From Morella rubra (Eukaryota; Streptophyta; Magnoliopsida; Fagales; Myricaceae), in the NCBI GenBank assembly GCA_003952965.2, contig CM025851.1, positions 13,690,137-13,754,136 on the forward strand: DNA of 64,000 bases. Direction: 5' to 3'. Position numbers and translations under genes: made by a program. The stretch's first letter is position 1; each line of letters begins with the position of its first letter. Below, piece after piece: positions 31,740 through 43,412 of the stretch. Under the pieces are notes generated by a model. That model had not been told where the DNA came from. It did no database searches and worked only from the letters and a program-made list of their open reading frames with translations.

Positions 31740-34700
31740 CCACCCTTATTGATAGTTTGTTGTGTGTTCCAATGCTAAGTGGTGATAATTTTTCTGACTG
31801 GAAACAAAGTTTGCTTTTCACTCTGAGGTGTATGGAAATTGATGAAGCGCTCTGTATAGAGGAACCGCCCGCTATCACAAAATCAAGTACATAATAGACG
31901 ATTTCAAAATATGAACGGTGGGAGCGATCTAATCGCCTCAGTTTGATGTTCATGAAATCTTATATCATCAAGGGCATTAGGGGTTCTACCCTAAGTGCAC
32001 TAAAGCTAAGGACTTTTTAAAATCTGCTGAGGAGCAATTTGCTACTTCTAACAAGGCAATGGCCAGCACCCTAATGAAAAGGCTGTAAAGCAAATCAATC
32101 AACAGTTCAAGTAATGTGCGTGGGCACATTATGGAGATGAGAGACATTGCAGCTCAATTGAAGTCTTTGGAGGTTGAAATTTCTGACTCATTCTTGGTCC
32201 ATCTGATTTTGAACTCTCTACCAGTTGAGTATGGTCCTTCAAAATATCATACAATACACATAAGGAAGCATGGTTAGTGAATGAATTATTGGTTGTGTGT
32301 TCAAGAGGAAGAGAGGCTGAAACTCGAGAAACCTGAGAGTGCTCACTTTGTTTCTCATGCTACGGGAAGGCCAAGAAAGGCAAGGCTGCCCAACACTTCA
32401 AGAAGGAGAACAAGGTGCCAATAAAGATCAATGGCAATAAGGATACTTGTTTCTTCTATAAGAAGAAAGGGCACATGAAGAAGGATTGCCAAAAGTACCT
32501 CAAGTGGCTCGAGAAGAAAGGTATATTCCTATCTTTTGTTTGTCATGAATCTTTTTTGTTAAGGCTCCTTGCAATACTTGGTGGATTGATTCTGGTTCTA
32601 CAATCCAAATTGTGAATACATTGCACAGCTTTCTCACAACAAGGAAGCCGATAAAAGTGAACAACGCGTTTACTCTAGAAATAAATTGTTCTCATGTGTG
32701 GTGGCAGTTGGGACATACAGAATACTTTTGAAAACTGGATTTTTTTCGATCTTGATGATGTATTTTTCATTCCAGAATTTTCAAGGAATTTAATTTCTAT
32801 TTCAAAACTTGATGTACTGGGTTATGGTTTTATTTTCTCAATTCAACTTTTAGTTTATTTAGAAATAATCAAGTTGTTGGTGGTGGAATGAAAATTGATA
32901 GTCTTTACAAAATTGATCTAGATCCCAACTTTGAGAACAATTATTTGTCATTACATACTATTGGCATAAAGAGAACCTTATAATGAGAATTCCGGTTTGT
33001 TATGGCATAGGAGATTGGGACATATCTCCATTGAGAGAATCGTCTTAAAAACTCTTGATTTTGCTGATCTTGGCACTTGGCATAAAGGGAAAGCAGACTA
33101 ACAAGTCCACTAAAGGAGTTGAGACTGAATGGATCAGTTTCAAGATCATCCCTCTTTCAGACTCCTAGTTGTGTGTTCTTCCGCTGTCTGAGGCATGTCT
33201 TTCTCAATGGAACAACACTTAGGATCAATGGCATAATGCACATGAAGAAGGATTAAGAGTGGCTCGTATATTCCTATCTTTTGTTTGTCATGAAGAAAAC
33301 TTGGTGGATTGATTCTGTTCTACAATCCACATTGTGAATAATTATCACAACAAGGAAGCCGATAAAAAGTGAACAACGCGTTTACTCATAAATTGTTCTC
33401 ATGTGTGGAGGCAGTTGGGACTTACATAATACTTTTGAAAACTGGATTTTTTTCGATCTTGAGGATGTATTTTTCATTCCAGAATTTTCAAGGAATTTAA
33501 TTTCTATTTCAAAACTTGATGTACTGGGTTATGGTTTTATTTCTCAATTCAACTTTTAGTTTATTTAAAATAATCAAGTTGTTGGTGATGGAATGAAAAT
33601 TGATGGTCTTTACAAAATTGATCTAGATCCCAACTTTGAGAACAATTATTTGTCATTACATACTATTGGAATAAAGAGAAGCTTATAATGAGAATTCCGG
33701 TTTGTTATTAGATTGGGACATATCTCCATTGAGAGAATCAAATGGTTGAATAATGATGGAGTCTTAAAAACTCTTGATTTTGCTGATCTTGGCACTTGTA
33801 TAGACTGCATAAAGGGAAAGCAGACTAACAAGTCCACTAAAGGTGCCAAAAGGAGTTCTAAGATTCTTGAGATCATACACACTGATCTCTGTGGACCTTT
33901 TCCTACTCCATGTTTCAATGTCAGAGATATTTTATCTCTTTCATTGATGATTATTTCGTTTCATGTATCTCTACCTTCTTGATGAGAAGTTGAGGCATTG
34001 AATGCCTTTAAGACTTATAAGGCAGAAGTAGAGAAACAAAAGGATAGAAAATCAAGATCGTAAGATCTGACAGAGGTGGAGAGTATTATGGAAGGTACAC
34101 AGAAAAGGACAAATGAGTGTCCATTTGTGAAATTCCTTGAAGAGGAGGCATTGTTGCTCAATACACAATGCCTGGTACACCACAACAAAATGGTGTAGCA
34201 GAAAGAAGGAATGCAGCTTATGACATGGTTAGGAGTATGCTTAGTAATTCCCATCTCCCTATTTCTATGGAGTGAAGCCTTAAAAACTGTTGTGTATATA
34301 TTAAACAGGGTTCCATCCAAGGCTGTCCCAAGACACCTTTTGAGTTATGGAATGGATGGAACCCAGTTTAATCACTTAAACATATGAGGTTGTCCTGCTA
34401 AGTGAGGATTTACAATCTGAATATCAAGAAATTAGATCCAAAGACAACCAGTGGATTTTTTATTAGCTATCTAGTAAACTCCAAAGGATTTAGATTTTAC
34501 TATCCTACACATAATACTAAGATTGTTGAATCTGCAAATGCTAAGTTTTTAGAGGATGCTGAACCTAGTGCAAATTCCCAAAAGGTTGAATTTAAGGAAG
34601 CACAAGAGTTGATTGAATCTTCTCCTCTGGAGATAGATTGATTGTGTTTAGGAAAAATCAAATTGATTGCCCCGAACCACAACTAGTTCAAGAAGAGCCA

Positions 34701-36130
34701 ACTCGTACAGAACAGGTTGAGACTGAGTCTACCCAACCTTGCAAAATGAAGATGAAGTAAAATTAAGAAGGTCCTCTAGAATAAGGAGACCAGCAATCCT
34801 AGTGATTATGTTGTATACCTCAAAGAGTTTGACTTTGACGTTGGACCTAAAAGGGATCAAATACGTTTTCACAGGCCATGAATGGAGACAACTCATGTTG
34901 TGGTACGATGCCATGAAGGAAGAGATGGAATCTATGGCAAAGAATCAAGTCTAGGATCTTGTTGACTTACCAAAGGGAGCTATATCCATTGGCTGCAAAT
35001 GGGTTTACAAAACCAAAAGGGAAGCTTCCGGTAAAGTTGAACGATATAAAGCCAGACTTGTGGTCAAGGGTTTCACTCAAAAGGAAGGCATAGATTATCA
35101 TGAAACCTTCTCTCCAGTATCTAAGAAGGATTTATTAGGACAATCATGGCATTAGTAGCTCATTTTGACTTAGAGCTACTACAGATGGATGTGAAAACAA
35201 CCTTTCTAAATAGGGATCTTGAGGAGGAGGTATATATGAGACAACCTGAGGGGTTTGATGATAACAGTCAGAAGGCATGTAAATTAAAGAAATCTATATA
35301 TGGACTAAAACAGGCCTCCCGTCAATGGTATATTAAATTTCACAAGGTTATTACCTCATTCGGATTTATTGAGAACCTTGTGGATCAATGTATATACCTT
35401 AAGGTCAGTGGGAGTAAAATAATCTTTCTAGTCCTTTATGTAGATGATATTTTACTTGCAACTAATGATTTGGGTTTGCTATATGAAACTAAATGGTTTC
35501 TCTCTCAACACTTTGAAATGAAGGATTTGGGTGAAGCCTCTTATGTCATTGGCATAGAGATTCATAGAGACAAAAAATAGAAAATGTTACAACTGTCTCA
35601 GAAAGCCTACATTGAAAAGGTTTTAGAGAGATACGATATGAGCAAATGTGCTCCTAGTGTAGCACCTATCATTAAAGGGGATAAATTCTGTATGGATCAA
35701 TGCCCCAAGAGTGAATTGGAATAAGAATTAATGAAAGGTTTACCATATGCATCTACAATTGGTAGTTTGATGTATGCTTAGGTCTGCACTAGACCTGATA
35801 CTGCATTAGCAATTGGTATACTGAGAAGATACCAAAGTAATCATGGATTGGAGCATTGGAGGGCTGCAAGAAGGTCATGCAGTACTTACAAGGAACTAAG
35901 AATTACAATTTGACCTACAGACATGTTGACCATTTAGAATTCTCTGAGTATACAAATTCAGATTTTGCTAGATGTATAGATAGCAGAAAGTCTACTTCAG
36001 GGTACATTTTCCTTCTTGCTGGAGGAGCCATATCCTGGAAAAGTTGCAAACAGACTATAGTTGCTACCTCTACTATGGAAGCAGAGTTCATTGCATGCTA
36101 TGAAGCCATTACACAGCATTATGGTTAAGA
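31740..36130 (+). pseudogene. Gag-pol region of element B
   Basis: Copia order gag, integrase, reverse transcriptase, RNase H. Recognised parts: zinc knuckle CFFYKKKGHMKKDC; integrase TPQQNGVAERRNA; reverse transcriptase LQMDVKTTFLNRDLEEEVYM, SIYGLKQASRQWY and LYVDDILLAT; RNase H DFARCIDSRKSTSGYIF and ATSTMEAEFIA. Broken fossil. Confidence 0.85.
32420..33860 (+). repeat. Internal direct duplication within element B, offset about 707 bp
   Basis: CTCATGTGTGG, GCAGTTGGGAC and the following GAAAACTGGATTTTTTTCGA recur at 32691 and 33398, and homology continues for several hundred bases. The join between the copies is shortened and irregular. The duplication is absent from ordinary Copia elements, so it arose in this copy or its lineage. 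Confidence 0.75.
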
Positions 36131-36759
36131 AATTTTATTGGTGGTCTCAAAATTGTTGACTCTGTTGCGAGACCAATTAAGATCTTATGTGACAATTCTG
36201 CTGCAGTATTCTTTTCAAAGAATCATAAAAGTGGAAGCAGGAGTAAGCACATAGATATCAAGTATCTTAGTGTGAGAGAAAACATTAAGAGACATGAAGT
36301 TTCTATAGAGCATATAAGTACTAAGTTGATGCTTGATGATCCCATGACTATAGGTTTACGTGTAAAACTGTTTAAAGGTCATGTGGACCATATGAGACGT
36401 GCTGATTTATTTTGTACTTAGTTTCTTTCAATGTTGATCTATAGATATGAAGTTATTGAAATGAAGATTTATTGCGCACATTCTTTATTATTTATTGTTA
36501 TCTACGAAGATAAATAAAGTTGGACCCGAATGACTTATACGAAGTTCATTCATAAAGTTTGATTCCCATAAAGTACTCATATAATGAGTATTGTGCATTG
36601 TAATACTTGGGAGGGACAACCGATTATATTAAGGTTTTACTACCATGATTCGTGTGTGTAGCATTCATTATGTGAGTGGGAGGATTCCAAAAACAGTTGG
36701 CCATACTAAAGAACTCAAGACACCATAAAGATATATGCCATCAAGGACAAGTGGGAGAA

Positions 36760-37190
36760 TTTCAGAATATTTCCTTTTGTGACCTAGTTGACATATGAGA
36801 GTAATCTTTTAATAAGTAAAGATTATGTTGTCAATTAATAAAATTATGGAATCAGTGGCAAATTGATTCTTATTACAATTTGATTCTATTGTAATTAATT
36901 TTGATTTGATATATTCCTTGATAGAAGGAACAAATCAGAATCTGTACCATATTGAGGGTCCCTGACCTAGCCTATAAATAGAGGCATGTGTATATCATCT
37001 AAGACACATTCTAAAAGGCATAGGCATAGGTTGGAAGAGCCTCGGTTTTCTTTTTCTCTCTGTGCTAATAACTATTGTATTAGTTTAGAGATTCTGTTCA
37101 AGTGCTGAGCATAATGGCAAGAGGTAAACGTTCCTACTATTTAAACTCCGCTGCGTATAAAATCATGTTGATTTTGATTATGGTTTAACA
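36760..37190 (+). repeat. 3' LTR of element B
   Basis: Begins TTTCAGAATATTTCC after the purine tract AAGTGGGAGAA and ends GGTTTAACA, next to the target duplication TAAAT. Confidence 0.9.
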
Positions 37191-38484
37191 TAAATCCCTC
37201 CCATTTGAAAAAAGAAAATCGAAGTTGGTTTGCTGTCCGCTAGTATAAAAGATGTAAGACGGGCCGCTGAACAATTTCGTCCCAAGTGCGGAGACTGACC
37301 GTCAAATTTAAAATGCATATCGATTCAAACTCTAATCAGAGACCTAGTTAGGCGCAGGATCTTCCAATCTAGAATCACCTTTAATAATTCCACACGTTAA
37401 TCGGTTTGAACAAGCCATTGTGGAAATTACCCTCTCTGTCCTGTTTTTGGTATAGTTTTCACACTTCCAATTTTCTAAAGAAGCCTCTTTGTACAAGCTA
37501 ATTTGAGCTTCGAAATCTTAACTTAAGAGAGCACACTTGTCTAATCTCACACATTAATTTTATAATCACCGAAGTTAGATGATTCGAGGAAAGGTAAAAG
37601 AGAGGAAAAATTAGAGAATATTCGAGTGAATTAGATTATTACTTGCTTGATGTTGCAAAATAAGATTATGAAATTTAATCATGACAAAAGTATATTAATT
37701 TTTATTTTTTTCATAATTAATAAGTGGTTCGATATAACGTGTTCTTTGCCCGTTGGCTAAAAATTTTAACACTTGCAGATGATTAAGTGGACTGCTATCA
37801 ACATGCAATATGCATTAAGTAATTTGCAGAAATTACTAGCATTAGTCTCACGTCTGAGTAGGTTCTATTCACTTCGATTCGGAAATGATATAGTTAAGTA
37901 CCTATGTATTCTTGAGTTTTGACCACATTTAATAAATTCTCTTTAAATTTTTACATTAATCATAAAAGTGCTTGGATCTAGAATTTTTTTAAAACAAGTG
38001 ATCATTCTATTAAATTTTCATCACAAAGTTACTTCAGCTAGCTCTAATTATAAGTTGACACATGTCACCCAAAACTAAATAAATATGTTACCCTAATTAA
38101 AAAATTTCAAGTCACATTACAATATATGTCACATCAGCCACATATAAAACAAATTAGACCAATTAATTTAAATTTACATTAGAAAACACAAACAGTTTAG
38201 AAATTAATAAAAAAGTTCAAAAAAAAAAATTTAAGTCATACAATTTTAGATTTAGTTCACATGTGTTAACTGATCGTGTTTATCTCTCCAATAGGTGGAC
38301 CCCACTATCGAGTATATATTGCTCGAAACTTTATATGGGCACCATTATAGAATGTAGAGTGCATGTTTGTGTCTATTTCTCTCTGAATTACATCGTGAAA
38401 TTTGGGCAATAATTTTTGGGTATCCCAATATTCCACAATTCCCAATATCGCTTAAGCTAGCCTGGACTTTTGCTGCCCAATTGC
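37191..38484. repeat. Distal MMP6 upstream block
   Basis: No gene. Matches 62.45-63.72 kb closely and 16.7-17.74 kb and 54.5-55.5 kb more loosely. Confidence 0.8.
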
Positions 38485-38892
38485 TGGGGCTGTGCAAAAT
38501 GACTCCAAAACTAACTTTGACCCTGACTCAGCCGACTTCAACCCAATATAGTACAGTTGGTGAGAGAAGGAGTCGAGAGTTTAAAAAAAATTTGACTTAA
38601 GTCGTATTTGTAGTCTACAGACCCGACTTCGATTTACATTTAAAAAATTAAATTGGTCTCTTTTCAATGATGGATGTTTGGGTCTTTTGAGTCAAAGGAC
38701 AAAAAAAAAACCTACAAAGAGCTTAAATCCATTAAGAAAAAAAATTATTATTTAGGCTAGTGAGGCAACAAAAATTTCTGAGCTAGATAAGCCCGATTAC
38801 CCGATTGAGTAGAGTTGGAGTCGGCTTACACATATTTGGATTCGGAGTCAGATATTGCCTTTTGACTCTAACTAAATCGTTGAACACCCCTA
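38485..38892. mobile_element. hAT-type MITE M1, copy 2
   Basis: Starts TGGGGCTGTGCAAAATGA and ends GTTGAACACCCCTA. It is flanked by a perfect 8 bp CCAATTGC at 38477-38484 and 38893-38900. Best-preserved copy. Confidence 0.85.
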
Positions 38893-38940
38893 CCAATTGC
38901 TATATACAAAATATAACCTAATTCTGATATATGAAATATA

Positions 38941-39006
38941 ATGATGATGCCTCATGGTGGAGCCTGTATCACCAACGATACAAGTTGGACGCGTTCGGGT
39001 AAGAAG
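38941..39006 (+). pseudogene. Plus-strand MMP cysteine-switch fragment F3
   Basis: Reads MMMPHGGACITNDTSW then RSGKK. Aligned to MMP9 it keeps the MMMP, I, N, T, W and SGKK positions but not the switch RC. Confidence 0.6.
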
Positions 39007-39643
39007 ATAGTTCACTTTCTCACAAGAACAAAGACAGAGTCCATTTCTGAGAGTTGGGGACCCACTTCTTTGTAAAACAACTTTGTTTTAGGAACACTAT
39101 CCACTTTAACCGGAAAACTTTGTCCATCGTTGCAAATAAGGCTTGGCTTTCCGGGTTTCGAGTTTCACTGCAAAGAAAAACAAACCCGACCCCAACTCAG
39201 ATTGACCCTTAAACCCAAGCCGACTCAAGCAAAACGGGTTCGGCTTGGTTCGGGTCGAGGCCAGATTTGTTTGGGCTGTATTACCTTTTTTTTTCTCGCT
39301 TTGAGGAAACGTATATATACCTCTTTTCAGAAGCCCTAAAAACTAAGGTGTTAGTAACGTATCGTTCTTTACTCACAGAAGATTAAGAAGTAGCTATCGA
39401 CCGTATCAACGTGAAATATGCATCAATATTTAATTTGCAGAAACAAGGGGCGTAGTCTGAAGTGTTTTGACATTTGATTTACGAATTTGATTTTTTATTT
39501 TTATAACTAAACGCCCGAACCAATTTACGCACGTCTTCTAATTTCCGAAGTTATGAACTGTGTTTCGAATAACAACAATTCTCAATATAGCTAAAGCCAG
39601 TGGGACTTCGGCTTGCGAATTACTGTATATATATACACCCAGG
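39007..39643. other. Intergenic DNA holding the empty site of element A
   Basis: No gene. AAGCCGACTCAAGCAAAACG near 39217 corresponds to the site where element A inserted in the 18.4/26.1 kb paralogue. Confidence 0.6.
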
Positions 39644-39709
39644 ATGATGCCTCGTTGTGGTATGGCACATATCAGCAAGGGTACAAACAGGACGCGTTCG
39701 GGTAAGAAG
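39644..39709 (+). pseudogene. Plus-strand MMP cysteine-switch fragment F4, PRCG intact
   Basis: Reads MMPRCGMAHISKGTNR then RSGKK. This is the only unshortened fragment with the switch PRCG preserved. It lies about 700 bases right of F3, so two fragments occur in one interval. The flanks show no further MMP homology. Confidence 0.65.
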
Positions 39710-40069
39710 ACATAAAAGTTCCACGTTTCGCAGGCTAAAAGACAACCCTTTTTTCCGAGAGTTTGGCCCAATTCTTTATTTGTTATGGTAATTCTTTTAT
39801 TAATACTATGTTAAAATAAATAGTCCTCCTACCTTTTCTTCACCTTCGAAGATACGGCGAAATGTTGTATCTTCGAAGGATACGATTTCTATTGATTATT
39901 TTCCCCGATTTCTCTTATCTTCTATATATCATGAACCAAAATAAGAAAAATTAGGATAAAATATATAGCATACTATATGTGTCAACTTTAGATATCTATA
40001 AACTCGAGTCTATAAGATACTGGGACGTTGATCATGACACCCTTCGATCTTATCAAACAATTATGTACC
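39710..40069. repeat. 3' flank of MMP7, left part
   Basis: No gene. Matches 59.25-59.62 kb and is cut by the CACTA element at 40070. Confidence 0.7.
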
Positions 40070-40239
40070 CACTACAAATTGACCTTTAGTGACAAAAAAT
40101 TTTGCCACTAAAAGTCAACATTTCGCTAAAAGTATTAGTGAAATTTTTTCGTAGCTCCGTAGCGTCACGAAATGTATTTCGTGACGAAACTTGAATTTCG
40201 TGACGAAAAGTTTTTAGTGACAATTTTCGGATCGGGGTG

Positions 40240-41120
40240 AAAACGAAATGATGGATTGGTTGGAACAGCGATCGATCAGTATTTTTGCGATGATTTCCGA
40301 GATCGTCATATCTTATATTGACAATCGATCGGTTATGTATTGGTATTGATCGACACATTTTCGCATAGTAAGAAATATCGATCATTTCAATAACGACAAT
40401 CGGACATTATATAAAAACTTGTATCAACTTAATGAGATCCTCGATGGAACCTATATATGATCGACTCGAAAAGATATGTTCGTATCTCGATGATACTATT
40501 TCTTCGATCTTTTCGATATCCGGATCGTGTAGAAAGGTACTAAAATGAATTTGTCATAAACTCGAGTGTTTCAGAACGTCATGAGGACAGTCGTCGGGTC
40601 GGTTGACTAGAAAACCGTCACAAAAGGCACTCAATACATGCCAAAATATGGAACACGGATCGGATTATGATAAATGGTGAAAGGATCGAAAAAACTTTCG
40701 ATCGCGATGATCGAATAATCCATATCGATTACGTATTATCGATCGGTTATGTATTGGTGATTGATCGACACATTTCGATCGCTAAGAAATAGACGATCGA
40801 TCATTTCAATAACGACAATCGGACATTTTATATAAGCGATCGATCACTTAAGTATCATGATCTATGCCATGATCGATCGATCGTTTAATTCAGCGATGGA
40901 ACGTTGAATTATTAACTGATCGATCGGTGACATTTGACGATCGATCTCGATCGTCTATTTCTCCACTATCGGTCGCTTATAGTACCGACAGATCGCTTGC
41001 ACATAGACGATCGATTGTTTATGTTACTAATCGATCAGTAATTTTATCGTTTTAATATTAGCGATCGAACAGTGTATTATCTGAACAACAACCGATCGAT
41101 CGCTGAATATGCCGATCAAA
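40240..41120. repeat. Left subterminal GATCGATC-rich array of the CACTA element
   Basis: Many CGATCGATC, GATCGATCG and near variants in both orientations (the word is palindromic), interspersed with GACAATCGGACAT. In En/Spm elements subterminal repeats bind TNPA. These are the natural candidate sites, but that role is inferred. Confidence 0.75.
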
Positions 41121-41167
41121 CGGTAATTTTTTAAAAAAAAATAGAAAATATTATATAACACATACTA

Positions 41168-42858
41168 TTATAATAATAATACAATACTCACATTAATAAT
41201 AACAAATAGTGATCTGTAATTAAATCGAAAATAACATCGTAATAATACATAATCAAAAATTATTACAATATACATGCATCTACCTTTTTGAACCCCCAAA
41301 CTGGCTGAATAGTCTTTGACATGTCGCTCATTTTCTTCTCCATTACGACATTTTCTTCTCCAGTTCCTTGATATTTCTGCCCGTAAGCGCTCTTGCTCCT
41401 TTCGCATGTGCTCTTATTCCTATTGCACGCGCTTCTCGTGCTCCACTCGCATGCGCTCTTGCTCCCTTTTCATGCACTCCTCTGCTCCAACCGGATGCGC
41501 TCCTGCTCCACCCGCTGCTCCTCACGGTGGTCCCTCAGCGTGGCCTCCATCTCAGCTTGCTTCTTCAAATTCTTGCAAGTCTTTTTCTTTAGCAGCTCTC
41601 ATCGCTTCTATCTCATCCCTTGCCTTCGCTAGCTGGTGCTGTAGATCAGAAGACTGTGTAGTTAAAGTTGATGAAGGCGAGGCTTAACCGTGCGTCCTAA
41701 TCCCCGAACATATCCCTACTTTTGCCCAATATCTTGGAATATACTTCAATTTCGGTGTAACTCTTCCCTTCTAAATCACACTGGCACTGGAAGCATCCAT
41801 CCATTCCTGAAAAATGACAATAATTACCAGAAACATTAAAGTAGATTAACTATACATAAATTACATAAAGTAAATTAAAATGAAAGCGAATTACATAAAT
41901 TTCTCTTGCTCCTTTGAGGTCCAAACGCCATCTTTGTTTGTATAATTCTTCTTATACAGCTCTGCAGGATTGATTTTGCAGTTTTCTTGATTTTTCTACA
42001 TGACAATAGCATAAAGTTATTGACAAACAATATCAATAAAGTCTAAAATTTAGTATTTAACTTACCATGCAAGCTTGAGTGCGCTGGAACGAGCGCGAAC
42101 CAGCAGCATGGTTCACAGTCAACTTTGATCTATTCTTCTTATTTTGCTCGCTTCGTTTCTGCGATATTTTAAGTAATTAAATATTAAAATAATGTAATAT
42201 TTAAGCAACGGATTTTTGTAATCACGTACCATAAATGCTTTGCTGGTGAACAGATCGCATAACTCCTTCCACTGTTCTTCTGTGGTATCAGGGTGCGGCT
42301 TCAGTAATGTCACCTCTTTACTCGGGAACTTTTTGAAATACACATGCATCCGGTTGCGGTGCATTTGACGTGCTGTCATTATAGTCTCGACCACCATCAT
42401 CACGTTCTCCTGAAAGGTGTAGTCAAGGTCGAAGTGGTCCTGCATAAGTACCAAAACATACAATATTTGTCTTGATAAACAAAATGTTTAACCAAAAATT
42501 CTATTTTTACGAGTTTAATCATACCAACACTCGATCCATAATGTACTCCTTCACTTCTGCAGAACATCAACCACTTGTTAACGGAGATCGGAATCAGCCC
42601 TCGGACCAACATTCCAATCTTCGTCGATAAGGTGGCAGCAGTGGAAGACACTCCTCCACACTCTCCTTCCGAGATATACACCGATAGTTTCCCAGACCTG
42701 GAACTAGACCCAAGACTTTTCTCCAAACCGACCCCACGTGTCCTACCTCGCCCGTGCTTAGAAGCAGATGTCGCTACATAAATTAAAACTAACAAAGTTA
42801 GTTGATCGTTTAACTTAAAAAAATTGAAATATAACTTAGAATAATTTCTTACATGCAC
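41168..42858 (-). pseudogene. TNPA-like (Transposase_24) gene of the CACTA element
   Basis: Exon-like blocks on the minus strand, in order: a basic start (KHGRGRTRGVGLEKSLGSSS) and STKIGMLVRGLIPISVNKW (about 42.58-42.79 kb); DHFDLDYT then RMHVYFKKFP and TTEEQWKELCDLFTS (42.24-42.44); KKNRSKLTVNHAAGSRSF (about 42.08-42.15); INPAELYKKNYTNKDGVWTS (about 41.9-42.0); then a charged coiled coil with EQER/RMRVE repeats (41.3-41.65). GTACGTG and GTAAGTT follow blocks as donor sites. This layout is typical of the plant Ptta/En/Spm transposase-accessory family. Stops in the coiled-coil block (EKRVQ-stop-E-stop) break it. Confidence 0.75.
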
Positions 42859-43412
42859 AACTACTAGGACAAGCTAGCGTGCCTTGACTCATAACTTCAT
42901 TCGCTCTCGGAGAAGGAGCGCTAGGAGTAGGACTCAAGATCAGACTCATACTACGCAGAGTAACTGCGCTATGCAACTGTCCAAAAGTAACTGAAGGAAA
43001 TTCCTGTCCAAACTTCATTTCATCGTATAAGCTGTGACATAACAAAAGAAACGATAAAGATGTGGTAAAAGAGACAATAATAGTAAAAACAATTCAGCAA
43101 ACATCAACATTACAAAAAAAATACTTGGAAGATATTATTAATCAGAATTCGATTCTTGCACGTTATCGCCCAAAAATTCATCCTTAGTAGAGTCGCTATC
43201 ACTTTTGAATTAATCTTCGTCCTCACTTTGTTCGCTATTTTCTTCAATTTCCACTTCATCCCCCTCTGAAACATCATTACTATCTACACGTCTTTTCTTC
43301 CTCCGATCAATTGCATTAGAAGCTTGAATAACGTTTGGCACAATGTCATCCCTCCGTAACAGATTAAGGTTAAATTGTCGGAAGTCTATAAACAAGTCAA
43401 TGCATCGTCCTC

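Larger units (their letters stand above)
29574..37190 (+). mobile_element. Copia LTR element B, broken
   Basis: LTRs at 29574-30004 and 36760-37190 (431 bp each), with a perfect TAAAT target duplication at 29569-29573 and 37191-37195. The paralogous empty site is at about 62450-62460. The primer site TGTGGTATTAGAGCC follows the 5' LTR. Parts: a long leader to about 31730; gag about 31740-32560 with a zinc knuckle; an integrase region about 33000-34400 preceded by an internal duplication; reverse transcriptase about 34980-35580; RNase H about 35850-36130. About 26 LTR differences by eye (6 percent) suggest 2-3 million years. It is a fossil with many breaks. Confidence 0.92.

Noticed and set aside
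40240-41120. Regular GATCGATC words taken as a CRISPR-like or satellite array
   Set aside because: Spacing is irregular, the words are short palindromes and they lie within TIR-bounded CACTA DNA. Subterminal repeats explain them better.
41316-41687. Cys-rich plus-strand frame of 123 codons
   Set aside because: Antisense of the charged EQER-repeat coiled coil of the TNPA-like gene. The apparent Cys/Ser richness comes from repeats read backwards.
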